This document shows positions 33,797 to 42,468 of a stretch of DNA of 64,000 bases, one piece after another. Numbering within the stretch: position 1 is the first letter of the stretch; each line of letters begins with the position of its first letter. This stretch comes from Streptomyces sp. QL37. GTDB taxonomy: Bacteria; Actinomycetota; Actinomycetes; Streptomycetales; Streptomycetaceae. The notes under the pieces are model-generated. The model saw only the letters and a program-made list of their open reading frames with translations. It did not search any database and was not told the origin of the DNA. The stretch covers positions 1,488,001-1,552,000 of the forward strand of contig NZ_PTJS01000001.1 of NCBI RefSeq assembly GCF_002941025.1, in the 5' to 3' direction. The translations under genes were made by a program, and so were the position numbers.

Positions 33797-36007
33797 TCAG
33801 AGGACGCGAGACGGTTCCCGCGGCGCCTGGTCGTCAGCGATGGATGGCTTGGTGAGGCTGCTGCCCTCGACGTCGACGTGGGGCAGCACCTTGTCCAGCC
33901 AACGAGGTATCCACCACGCCCGGTCCCCGAGCAGGGCCAGCACTGCGGGAACGAAGGCCATGCGGATGACGAAGGCGTCCAGCAGGACGGCGACGGCGAG
34001 TCCGAACCCCATGGTCTTGATCATCGACTCGTTCGCGCCGACGAACCCGGCGAAGACGGCGATCATGATGACCGCCGCGGCGACCACGACCCGGGCACTG
34101 TGCCGGAACCCGGTCACGACGGCTTGCGGTGCCCGGTCGCCGTGAACGTACCCCTCCCGCATGCGGGCCACGAGGAAGACCTCGTAGTCCATGGCAAGGC
34201 CGAAGACGATGCCCACCAGGAAGACCGGCATCAAGCTCATGATCGGGCCGGGCTGTTCGACTCCCAGCAGTCCCGCGCCCCAGCCCCACTGGAAGACCGC
34301 CACGACCACGCCGAGGGAAGCAAGGACGGAGAGCAGGAACCCGACCGCGGCCTTGAGCGGAACGAGCAGCGAGCGGAACACCACGAGGAGCAGGAGGAGG
34401 GCCAGTCCGACGATGACGACGAGGTAGGGCGCGAGCGCCTTCTGCAGGGCCTGTGCCACGTCGATGTTCATCGCGGTGGAGCCGGTGACCTGGAATGTCG
34501 CGCCGGTCGTCTTCTCCAGCTCCGGGCGCTCGGCGCGGATGGTCTGGACGAGGTCCTTGGTCTTCTCGTCGTTGGGACCGGTGGAGGGCACCACCGAGAA
34601 GAGGGCGGCGTCGCGGTTCTGGTTGAGCTGCGGGGTGGAGATGGAGACGATGCCGCCGGTGTCGCCGACCGTCCTGGCGATCGTCTCGGCAGCCGCCTCG
34701 GGGTCGTCGGCGCCCTTGACGTCGGCCACCACGGTCAGCGGCCCGTTGAAGCCGGCACCGAAGCCGCCCGCCAGGGCGTCGTAGGCGCGTCGCTCGGTGG
34801 ACGAGGTCGGCTGGGACTCGGCCCCCGGCATGCCCATTTCCAGATGGGCTGCGGGTAGGGCGATGACGCCCAGCCCCGCGACGCAGGCCAGGAGGACGGG
34901 CACAGGTCGGCGCAGCACGAACCGCGCCCACCGGGAACCGCCGTTCTCCTTCGCCCCGGAGGCGTGGCCGACGGCACCGCCGCGCTTGCGGGCGCGCCGG
35001 GAGAGCACTGCGTCGGGCCACATGCCGAGCAGGGCCGGAACCAGCGTCAAGGCGATCAGTACGGCCACCACGACCGCGGCCGCGGCTACGAGGCCCATCT
35101 TCGTCAGCATGGGAACTCCGACCACCGAGAGACCGGCAAGCGCGATGACGACGGTCAGGCCGGCGAAGACGACCGCCGAGCCGGCCGTGCCGACCGCGAT
35201 ACCTGTCGCGTCCCGCGCGTCGTGTCCGGCCGCGCGTTCCTCCCGGTAGCGTGACACCACGAACAGGGCGTAGTCGACGCCTACCGCGAGCCCGAGCATC
35301 GACGCGAGGCTGGTGGAAGTCATCGACAGACCCAGGGTGCTGCTGAGCGCCACGATGCCGGCCATGCTGATGCCTATGCCGATGATCGCAGTCAGCAGGG
35401 GCAGCCCCGCCGCGGCGAGTGAGCCGAATGTCACCAGAAGCACCACGGCCGCGAGAGCGAGTCCGATGACCTCGGAGGTGCCGCCCGGCGAGATGGTGGC
35501 AGCCAATGCGTCGCCCCCGACCTCGACGGTGAGGCCGGAGTCACTGGCCTCGTCGATGCTCTTCTCGAGGGCGGCCTTGTCGGCGTCGGTGAGGTCGGCC
35601 GACGGGACCTCGAAGTTCACGGTCGCGTAGGCGGTGGAGCCGTCTTCGCTCACCGCGCCGGTTCGGAAGGGGTCGGCGACGCCCGACACGCGCCGTCCTT
35701 CCGAGGCCTGGGAGACGAACGCCTCGACGGTGGCTCGTCCGTCGCCCGCGGACACCTTCGTGCCGTCCGGCGCGATGAAGACGACCTGCGCGTAGGCGCC
35801 GTCGGTGGAGTTGCCGGGGAAACGCTCGCCGATGAGATCGGCCGCCTTCTGCGCCTCGATGCCGGGCATGAAGGAGGTGTCCTCGGAAGCGGAGGGCGCT
35901 GTGGCGGCGCCGACACCGGCGACACCGAGAATCACGACCCACAACGAGGTCACCAGCCAGCGCCGCGCGAAGGCGGCTCGGCCCAGCCGGTAGAGCAATG
36001 TAGCCAC
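33797..36007 (-). CDS. MMPL-family RND exporter
   Basis: A 736-aa inner-membrane exporter of the MMPL group. It has about 12 membrane segments in the usual 1+5+1+5 layout: one near the N-terminus (WLVTSLWVVILGVAGVGAAT), a large extracellular domain, then blocks such as VIGLALAAVVLLVTFGSLAA and GVDYALFVVSRYREERAAG. The second half carries FGLAMDYEVFLVARMREGY, the paired proton-relay-like motif. I chose GTG 36007 (GGAGACC about 10 nt upstream) because the longer frame adds low-complexity sequence. MMPL proteins in actinobacteria export lipids, siderophores or drugs. The kinase and regulator genes downstream are likely linked. Confidence 0.92.
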   Translation of the reverse strand: MATLLYRLGRAAFARRWLVTSLWVVILGVAGVGAATAPSASEDTSFMPGIEAQKAADLIGERFPGNSTDGAYAQVVFIAPDGTKVSAGDGRATVEAFVSQASEGRRVSGVADPFRTGAVSEDGSTAYATVNFEVPSADLTDADKAALEKSIDEASDSGLTVEVGGDALAATISPGGTSEVIGLALAAVVLLVTFGSLAAAGLPLLTAIIGIGISMAGIVALSSTLGLSMTSTSLASMLGLAVGVDYALFVVSRYREERAAGHDARDATGIAVGTAGSAVVFAGLTVVIALAGLSVVGVPMLTKMGLVAAAAVVVAVLIALTLVPALLGMWPDAVLSRRARKRGGAVGHASGAKENGGSRWARFVLRRPVPVLLACVAGLGVIALPAAHLEMGMPGAESQPTSSTERRAYDALAGGFGAGFNGPLTVVADVKGADDPEAAAETIARTVGDTGGIVSISTPQLNQNRDAALFSVVPSTGPNDEKTKDLVQTIRAERPELEKTTGATFQVTGSTAMNIDVAQALQKALAPYLVVIVGLALLLLLVVFRSLLVPLKAAVGFLLSVLASLGVVVAVFQWGWGAGLLGVEQPGPIMSLMPVFLVGIVFGLAMDYEVFLVARMREGYVHGDRAPQAVVTGFRHSARVVVAAAVIMIAVFAGFVGANESMIKTMGFGLAVAVLLDAFVIRMAFVPAVLALLGDRAWWIPRWLDKVLPHVDVEGSSLTKPSIADDQAPREPSRVL

Positions 36008-36292
36008 GGGAAACGGTCTCCAGGTCTGGACGTCGGTAGATGACCAGCCTGGCCGGGAAAGTCCTCCCAAGCATCGTGCGGCTGCCGCGTCCGACACCTG
36101 GTGCGTGAGCACTACGCGCGGCGCCCTGCTCCTCCTCCCGGAGTAGGGAGACCGTACCGTCCTGACGCCACCTGTCCGGCCTGTGACCGCCATCACACCG
36201 AGGCGGGGTTCCTGCGCCTCGGCACGGAGTGCTCTGCCCTGATGGGCGGCAGTCGTGAAGCTGGGCGGCGCCGTCCGGCCGGATCAACCTGA

Positions 36293-38320
36293 TCAAGGAG
36301 CGTTGGTCAGTTCCTCGCGTCGGCCGTCGCGCGCCAGGACCGGGATGACCGACAGCGGTGCGTCGAGGAGGACCTCTTGGCCGCCCTCGTAGACGTGACC
36401 ACCATGAAGGCTGGTCCAGCGCGCACCAGCAGGAAGGTAGACCGTCCGCTCCCGGGCACCCGGCCGGACGACCGGTGCCACGAGCAGGTCAGGGCCGAAC
36501 ATGTACTGGTCGGCCAGGTCCCAGCAGCGCTCGTCGCCCGGAAACTCGTAGAACATGGTGCGTAGCACAGGAGAGCCGAGTTCATGGCTCTCCCCCATCA
36601 GTTCGCGCAAGTAGGGGCGGAGCGACTCGCGCAGCCGGAGGTGGGTCGCGAGGATTTCATACACCTCGTCACCGAAGCTCCATATCTCGTTGTCGGCGCC
36701 GGTCGGACAGGTCGGGGTGCCGTCGGCCCGACGCACCTCGGTCGCCGGTGTCCGGTCACCGTGCAGCCTCATGACCGGGCAGAACACGCCGTACTGGAAC
36801 CAGCGCACCAGCAATTCGCGGAACGCCGGATCGTCGGGGTCGCCGCTGTGGAAGCCTCCGACGTCCGTGGTCCACCAGGGGATGCCGGCGATGCCCATGT
36901 GCAGACCGGCGGTGATCTGCCTGCGGAAGTCGTCCCAGGTCGAGCCGATGTCACCGGACCAGACCAAGGCACCGTAACGCTGGCTGCCGGCCCAGGCGCA
37001 GCGCACCAGATTGACCGGGTTCTCCTGTCCGGCCGCAACCATGCCTTCGTAGAAGAGGCGGGAGAACATCTTCGGGTAAAGATTGCCGACCTGCAGAGCG
37101 GAGCCGGCGTGGTAACGGTAGGCGGCGAAGTCGTAGGTCTCGTATTCCGGTTCGGCCTCGTCGAGCCAGAACAGCCGTACGCCCTTGTCATGATAGTTGC
37201 GCTTGCATACGTCCCAGACGTAGGCGCGGGCGGCCGGGTTGGTGGCGTCGAGGAAGACGGTCGGCTCCTGGAAACGCATCTGCAGGTCGATACCCGCCTC
37301 TGTGCGGACCAGCATGTTCCCATCGGCCAAAGGCCGGTAGTTCTCGGAGCCGAAGGTCACCTGAGGCCACACCGAAACCATCAACTCGACTCCGAGGCCG
37401 CCGAGTTCAGCAACCATGGCGGCAGGGTCGGGGAAGAACTCCTCGTCGAAGCGGAAGTCACCCTGGTGCGGCCAGTGGAAGAAGTCACATACGATCACAT
37501 CGAGCGGCAGCCCACGCCGCTTGTACTCCCGGGCCACCTCCAGCAATTGCTCCTGGTTCCAGTAACGGAGTTTGCACTGCCAGAAGCCGAGGCCGTAGTC
37601 GGGCATCATCGGCGGCCGTCCCGTCACCTCGACGAACCGCCGGACCAGGTCGGCCGGCTGATCACCCGCCGTGATCCAGTAGTCGAGCTGGTTCGTGCAC
37701 TCCGAGGCCCACTCGGTGCGGTTGGTGTTGAAGCTCGCGCGACCGATGCTCGGGTCGTGCCAGAAGAAGCCGTATCCCGCGCTGGAGATGACGAAGGGGA
37801 TGGAGGCTTGGGAGTTGCGTTGGGCGAGTTCGAAGGTCGCGCCCTTGAGATCGAACAACTCCTGCTGGTACTGGCCCATGCCGTACAGCTTCTCGTTGGA
37901 CGGAGCCTCGAAGGACGCGGTCAGCCGGTACTCTCCGCCGGGTATCTGCTGGAAGCGGCGGGCCTTGAGCTTCAGCGCGTTCTCACCGCTGATCTCGCGC
38001 AGCAGTGGGCGGCCGTCGACGTGGAAGTACTCGACGCGGCACCCGACGGAGTCGGGGATGCCTGCGCCCATGAAAGAACGGCGGGCGGTGAGGACCGCCT
38101 TGATCTTTCCGTTGACGATGACGGCGCTCTCGCCGTCGCGGCCGATCGCGATCACGGAGCTGGTCGGTACGGGGACGTCCAGGGCGTAGTCCGTGTCGAG
38201 GATGTCACCCATCGGGCGGCAGCGGATCCGGAGGCTGTCGTCTCCCCACGCCTGCACGCGCAGGGTCTCGCCGGGGCCGTGCCAGATCAGAGCGTCACCC
38301 TCGGTGGTGAACGAAGCCAT
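36293..38320 (-). CDS. GH31 alpha-glycosidase (alpha-xylosidase/glucosidase type)
   Basis: A 675-aa family 31 glycosidase. It has the N-terminal beta domain and the barrel: PMMPDYGLGFWQCKLRYWNQ, PLDVIVCDFFHWP, nucleophile region VRLFWLDEAEPEYE, acid/base region LVWSGDIGSTWDDFR, and MGIAGIPWWTTDVGGF, followed by C-terminal beta domains. The block pattern is close to YicI-type alpha-xylosidases, but the substrate cannot be fixed. No signal peptide is seen, so it acts in the cytoplasm on imported oligosaccharides. ATG 38320 has AGGA upstream. A palindrome at 38359-38385 may be its operator. Confidence 0.92.
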   Translation of the reverse strand: MASFTTEGDALIWHGPGETLRVQAWGDDSLRIRCRPMGDILDTDYALDVPVPTSSVIAIGRDGESAVIVNGKIKAVLTARRSFMGAGIPDSVGCRVEYFHVDGRPLLREISGENALKLKARRFQQIPGGEYRLTASFEAPSNEKLYGMGQYQQELFDLKGATFELAQRNSQASIPFVISSAGYGFFWHDPSIGRASFNTNRTEWASECTNQLDYWITAGDQPADLVRRFVEVTGRPPMMPDYGLGFWQCKLRYWNQEQLLEVAREYKRRGLPLDVIVCDFFHWPHQGDFRFDEEFFPDPAAMVAELGGLGVELMVSVWPQVTFGSENYRPLADGNMLVRTEAGIDLQMRFQEPTVFLDATNPAARAYVWDVCKRNYHDKGVRLFWLDEAEPEYETYDFAAYRYHAGSALQVGNLYPKMFSRLFYEGMVAAGQENPVNLVRCAWAGSQRYGALVWSGDIGSTWDDFRRQITAGLHMGIAGIPWWTTDVGGFHSGDPDDPAFRELLVRWFQYGVFCPVMRLHGDRTPATEVRRADGTPTCPTGADNEIWSFGDEVYEILATHLRLRESLRPYLRELMGESHELGSPVLRTMFYEFPGDERCWDLADQYMFGPDLLVAPVVRPGARERTVYLPAGARWTSLHGGHVYEGGQEVLLDAPLSVIPVLARDGRREELTNAP

Positions 38321-38681
38321 CAGCGGTCCTTGCAGTCGTCGCGGGCAGCCTGCCGTCTCGAAAATCTTACGGCGAATAGTTTTCGTGATCACGACCCCGG
38401 CCGCTGTCGACATCGCTCCTCGGGCTGAGAGGGAAGATGCGCTGAAGGACGCCCTCGGCCCATCCGGACGACGCGCGCGACCCCGAAGCCGTCCGGCCAA
38501 CAGCTCCGATGCGCGTTCATGCGTCAGGCCACCCGCCGCAGGGGCCCACCGCGATGACCGATCGGCCGGAGCCGGCCAACTGAGCTGCATCCGCCGCGAG
38601 GCACGGGCCCACGCGCCTTTGCCCGGTGGAGCCACTGTGAGACTTCACCGGGTTCGGGCGTTTCGCTCCAGGATGAGGCCC
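38321..38681. other. intergenic region upstream of GH31 gene
   Basis: No gene supported. It contains the palindrome at 38359-38385. The half beyond 38400 shows nothing recognisable. Confidence 0.5.
38359..38385. promoter_or_regulatory. palindrome upstream of GH31 gene
   Basis: CGAAAA at 38359-38364 is mirrored by TTTTCG at 38380-38385, with a 15-bp AT-rich centre. It lies 39 bp before the ATG. The layout fits an operator of a sugar-responsive repressor, but no repressor gene is adjacent. Confidence 0.45.
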
Positions 38682-38879
38682 CTACGCCTCACTCACCGCG
38701 ATCGCGGAGGCCGGACAGACGGTGACCGCTTCGCGTACGGCGCCGTGCTGCTCGGCGGAGGGCAGTTCGTCGAGGAGGACGACGATACCGTCCTCGTCCC
38801 GCTGGTCGAACACGTCCGGGGCGACGAGCACGCAGGTGCCCGCGCCGCAGCACTTCTCTTCGTCGACGGTGATCTTCAC
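38682..38879 (-). CDS. 3Fe-4S ferredoxin (P450 partner)
   Basis: A 65-aa ferredoxin of the short actinobacterial type: EKCCGAGTCVLVAPDVFDQ near the N-terminus and a final VCPASAI. The spacing, with one ligand Cys replaced, is typical of single 3Fe-4S proteins that pass electrons to cytochromes P450. It follows the P450 pseudogene by 58 bp and probably now serves the intact P450 at 39305-40525 and the reductase at 45014-46222. Confidence 0.93.
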   Translation of the reverse strand: MKITVDEEKCCGAGTCVLVAPDVFDQRDEDGIVVLLDELPSAEQHGAVREAVTVCPASAIAVSEA

Positions 38880-38937
38880 GGTGCTTCCTTCACTTCCGTA
38901 TCAGTGGGTTGGGTGACGCGTGGCAGGGCGAATGGGG

Positions 38938-39262
38938 TCACCAGTAGACGGGCAGGGCGCGCAGGCCGCCCACGCTCAGCCCGAGGGGTCGCCAGGGAGG
39001 AGCCGCCGCCGGCCGCTACGCCACCGGCCCCCTCGGGTGCGATGCGGGCGGCGTCGTCCTGCGCCGTCGGCCGTGAGAACCGGCCGTCCGACAGGAGCTG
39101 CCGCACGTCGTCGTAACGGGTCAGGTAGGCGCCGGTGTCCCCGCTGGGCAGGACGGCGGTGGCAACCGGTCACCGGGCGCGCAGTTCCCGTAGTTCGGGC
39201 GCGGGGTCGAGCAGGCCGCTGCCGGACAGGGGCAGATGGACGGTTTGAGTGCGAGAACTCAT
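38938..39262 (-). pseudogene. cytochrome P450 with internal deletion and nonsense codon
   Basis: On the minus strand an ATG at 39262 with a good ribosome binding site (GGAGAGATCC) opens a P450-like N-terminus: LSGSGLLDPAPELRELRAR, then TGA, then TGAYLTRYDDVRQLLSDGRF. The sequence then jumps directly to a P450 C-terminus, LGLSVGGLRALPVYW and stop (38938-38940). Everything between, including the I-helix, ExxR and haem Cys loop (about 300 residues), is gone. It was evidently the original partner of the ferredoxin gene. Confidence 0.82.
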
Positions 39263-39304
39263 GGATCTCTCCAGGTGGGGCTGGACAGGGGCCGGTCGGA
39301 GATG

Positions 39305-40525
39305 TCACCAGGCCACGGGCAGCCGGTGGACGCCGTAGACGACCCCACTCTCCTTGAAGGGCAGTTGGTCCCGGTCGACGGCCAGACGGAGAGTGGGAAT
39401 GCGACGGAAAAGGGTGCCGAGGACGACTTGGAGCTCCACCCGGGCCAAAGGCTGCCCCAGGCACTGGTGCACACCGAATCCGAACGCCATGTGGTGACGG
39501 GCGTTACGGCCGATGTCGAGCTCGCCGGGCTCGGGGAAGTAGTCGGGATCCCAGTTGGCGGCCGAGCTGGGAATGATGATGCCTTCCCCCGCTCGGACGG
39601 TGTGGCCGTGGAGGTCGATGTCCTCCGTGGCCACACGCCGGTTCCCGAGGTGGATGATGGTGAGGTAGCGCAGCAGTTCCTCGATGGCTCCGGCGAGTAC
39701 CTTCGGGTCCTCGGATTCCCGGACCACGGCGAGCTGATCGGGGTGTTCGAGCAGTGCAAGAGTGCTGAGCGTGATCATGTTGGCGGTGGTCTCGTGGCCG
39801 GCGCCCAGGAGCAGCAGGCCGAGAGAGGCTGCCTCGAAGCGGGAGAGCTCGCCTTCGCGGTGCCGCGCCGCGAACTCCGACAGCAGATCGTCACCGGGGC
39901 GGGCCAGCTTCGCGTCGAGCTGCTTCTCCAGGTACTGCAGCAGAGCCTGGTGCGCGGCCCGGGCAGCCTGGGGAGTGACGTCCTGGTGCAGGCCCACCTC
40001 GCTGTGGGCTTGGAAGAACTCGTGGTCGTCGTAGGGAACACCGAGCATCTCGCAGATCACCAGGGAAGGCAGGGGCAGCGCGAGCGAGGTGACCAGGTCG
40101 GCCCGCGCGGGGCCTGCCAGCATCGCGTCGATGAAGTCGTCGGTCATGCGCTGGACGACGGGCCGCAGGGCCTCGATGCGCTTGATGGTGAACGACCCCG
40201 CCACCATGCGGCGGATCCGTGCGTGATCGGGGTCGTCCATGTTGAGGAAGGACGGGACACCGCCGCGGGAGGCCGCTTCCCGGAACGCCGGATTGGTGTA
40301 CGGGTAGCCGGGTTTCGTGGGGTCGACGCTGCAACGCTGGTCGGCGAGAAGCGCTTTCTGTTCCTCGTAACCAGTGACGAGCCAGGGGGTACTCCCGTCC
40401 CACAGACGCACCTTCGAGATGGGACCCTCGGCCTGCATCTGCCGCAGCTGCGGGGGCGGGGCGAAGGGGCATCCGGCGGCCCTGGGCATCGGGAAGTCGG
40501 GAACGGCCCTAGTGGGGGTGGACAT
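39305..40525 (-). CDS. cytochrome P450 (second of the module)
   Basis: A 406-aa soluble bacterial P450: I-helix GAGHETTAN, ExxR helix EELLRY, haem loop FGFGVHQCLGQPLAR. Long stretches match the P450 at 46219-47484 (for example FTIKRIEALRP, LGVPYDDHEFFQ), so the two are paralogs. It resembles CYP105-type enzymes, though the subfamily cannot be assigned. ATG 40525 (MSTPTRAV) was chosen. A tetR-type palindrome lies 43 bp upstream. Oxidises a substrate presumably shared with, or made by, the upstream operon. Confidence 0.94.
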   Translation of the reverse strand: MSTPTRAVPDFPMPRAAGCPFAPPPQLRQMQAEGPISKVRLWDGSTPWLVTGYEEQKALLADQRCSVDPTKPGYPYTNPAFREAASRGGVPSFLNMDDPDHARIRRMVAGSFTIKRIEALRPVVQRMTDDFIDAMLAGPARADLVTSLALPLPSLVICEMLGVPYDDHEFFQAHSEVGLHQDVTPQAARAAHQALLQYLEKQLDAKLARPGDDLLSEFAARHREGELSRFEAASLGLLLLGAGHETTANMITLSTLALLEHPDQLAVVRESEDPKVLAGAIEELLRYLTIIHLGNRRVATEDIDLHGHTVRAGEGIIIPSSAANWDPDYFPEPGELDIGRNARHHMAFGFGVHQCLGQPLARVELQVVLGTLFRRIPTLRLAVDRDQLPFKESGVVYGVHRLPVAW

Positions 40526-40567
40526 GGCGCTCCTCGTCGGTCTCTGGAGTGTGGGGGGTGCCAAAAC

Positions 40568-40591
40568 TTTAAGTCAACGGGTTGAATTAAA
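40568..40591. promoter_or_regulatory. TetR operator, site 1
   Basis: Perfect palindrome with arms TTTAA-n-TCAAC and GTTGA-n-TTAAA around GG. The same sequence recurs at 47684-47705 and, less perfectly, at 48464-48495 before tetR. It precedes the second P450 gene by 43 bp. Confidence 0.82.
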
Positions 40592-40660
40592 CCCTAGTGG
40601 CGCTCTGTCTCGCGTCAAGCCGTGGGGGCTTCTACCGGCCATCCTTCGACCGGCGGCGTG

Positions 40661-40910
40661 TCACTCCCGAAGGGGAAGCGCCGTGTGCTGGGCGTCGTAG
40701 CCGGGGCTGCCGGAGAAGCCGTGCTTGCAAGCGCCGCCGTGGATCCAGACCATGACCGGACGGCGGGCCGCCGGGTCGGTGTCGGTCGGGCGTCCAGAGG
40801 TTCACGGTGAGCCGGCCGTCACGGGTGCCGCGGAAGAGGTCATCTTCCGCGCGGCCTCGGACGGGGCCGCCGGTGGTGCGGACCTCAGGAGGTGCGGTTG
40901 TCGGCATCAC
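40661..40910 (-). pseudogene. type-B carboxylesterase remnant
   Basis: GTG 40910 overlaps the MFS stop. The fragment starts as a type-B esterase (VRTTGGPVRGRAEDDLFRGT), lacks a segment, resumes at LTVNLWTPD, then changes frame to continue DTDPAARRPVMVWIHGGACK...SGSPGYDAQHTALPLRE and stops. The oxyanion motif WIHGGA remains but the catalytic serine domain is lost. Esterase activity from this locus is therefore not expected. Confidence 0.78.
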
Positions 40911-42412
40911 GGCCCCTGTTGTTCGGTGGGGGCATCGGGCTCACGGGCAGCCGGTTCCAGGCTGGCCCGTAGGGTGACCGGCTTGAGCAGGACAGCCGCC
41001 ACGATGCCAAGGGCGGCGATTCCGGCGCAGATGAGGAAGATCAGGCCGGTGGCGTCGCCGTAGGCCACGGCGCTCGACTCGTGTCCCGCGGTCGTCTTCT
41101 CGCTGACCTGCCGGGCCAGGACGGCGCCGAGGATGGTGACGCCGAACGTGCCGCCCAGAGTGCGGAAGAAGGTGACCGTCGTGCTCGCCGTACCGATGTC
41201 CTTCATCGGTACGGAGTTCTGCACCACGAGTACGAAATTCTGCATCGTCATACCGACACCGCAGCCTACGAAGAGCATCGCCACGCTCATCAGCACGAGG
41301 GAGGTCCGGTGGTCGGTGAGTGCGAGACCGGCGAAGCCGAGGGTGAGCAGCACCGATCCGGTGAGCACGAACGGCTTGAGTTTCCCGCTCCTGCTGAGCA
41401 GCCGTCCCGCGGCGATGGAGGAGACCAGGACGCCACCCATCATGGGTATGGTCAGCAGGCCCGCCTGGGTGGCCGAGTAGCCACGGCTGACCTGGAAGTA
41501 CTGACTGAGGTAGACGGAGGCGGCGAACATGGCGGTGCCCGCCGCGAGGCTCCCCAGGATGGCGAGCACGGTGGTGCGCTGCCGCAGGATCGGCAGGGGA
41601 ACGATCGGCTCCGCGGCGCGGCTCTCCACCCACAGGGCGCCGCCGAGCAACAGAGCGGTGGCCGCGAGCAGGGCCCCGGTCTGCCAGGACAGCCAGGCGA
41701 ACGAGGCGTCGACGAAGGAGATCCAGATGAGCAGGACGCTCACCCCGGAGGCGATGAGTGCGGCGCCCAGGTAGTCGATCCGCACCTGTTCGCGCCGATG
41801 GACCGGAAGGTGCAGGGTGCGCTGTACGAGGAGCAGCGAGGCGACGGCAACCGGCAGGCTGATCAGGAAGCACCAGCGCCAGCCCAGCCAGTCGGTGTCG
41901 ACGATGAGGCCGCCGAGCAGCGGACCGCCGATGGTGGACAGGGAGGTCACGCCGCTCAGATAGGCGCTGTAGCGGCCGCGCTCCCGGGGCGGGATCATTG
42001 CCGCGATGGCTATCTGGACCAGCGCCTGGACGCCGCCGACCCCCACCCCCTGGAGCACGCGGGCGCCAATCAACTGACCGGCGTTCTGGCTCAGCCCGGC
42101 CGCCACCGACCCCGCGATGAAGACGAGGACGGCGATCTGCACCAGCCTCTTCTTGCTGAACAGGTCCGCGCATTTGCCCCAGATGGGAGTGGTGGCGGTG
42201 GTGCTGAGCAACGTCGCCGTCACGACCCAGGTGTACTGCGTCTGGGAGCCGTGCAGGTCGCCGATCATCTTCGGCAGCGCGGTGGAGACCACGGTGCTGC
42301 TGAGCGTGGCGACGAAGAGCGCGCTGAGCAGACCGCTGAGGGCGACCAGGACCTGGCGCTGAACTCCGGGCGGGCCTTCAGCGGTGGCTGTTCGTTCGGG
42401 TGCTGCGCTCAT
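40907..42412 (-). CDS. MFS exporter, DHA2 (14-segment, EmrB/QacA) type
   Basis: A 501-aa membrane transporter. It has 14 predicted membrane segments and the motif-C-like block QIAIAAMIPPRERGRYSAYL, plus WVVTATLLSTTATTPIWGK and GPLLGGLIVDTDWLGWRW (motif C). Members export drugs by proton antiport. It sits 56 bp after the alcohol dehydrogenase gene on the same strand, so it is likely the last intact gene of the operon and may export the substrate or product of the oxidation pathway. Confidence 0.93.
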   Translation of the reverse strand: MSAAPERTATAEGPPGVQRQVLVALSGLLSALFVATLSSTVVSTALPKMIGDLHGSQTQYTWVVTATLLSTTATTPIWGKCADLFSKKRLVQIAVLVFIAGSVAAGLSQNAGQLIGARVLQGVGVGGVQALVQIAIAAMIPPRERGRYSAYLSGVTSLSTIGGPLLGGLIVDTDWLGWRWCFLISLPVAVASLLLVQRTLHLPVHRREQVRIDYLGAALIASGVSVLLIWISFVDASFAWLSWQTGALLAATALLLGGALWVESRAAEPIVPLPILRQRTTVLAILGSLAAGTAMFAASVYLSQYFQVSRGYSATQAGLLTIPMMGGVLVSSIAAGRLLSRSGKLKPFVLTGSVLLTLGFAGLALTDHRTSLVLMSVAMLFVGCGVGMTMQNFVLVVQNSVPMKDIGTASTTVTFFRTLGGTFGVTILGAVLARQVSEKTTAGHESSAVAYGDATGLIFLICAGIAALGIVAAVLLKPVTLRASLEPAAREPDAPTEQQGP

Positions 42413-42468
42413 TCGTCATGCTCCGGGCGGTGGGTGTGTGGGGGAGGTTCGAGGGTCGCGAGGGCGGA

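Noticed and set aside
36584..38428. A 614-codon plus-strand frame
   Set aside because: It is the mirror of the GH31 gene, which has all family motifs on the minus strand.
38682..38879. Ferredoxin as a nonfunctional leftover
   Set aside because: The protein is intact with normal cluster ligands, and working P450 and reductase genes are nearby.
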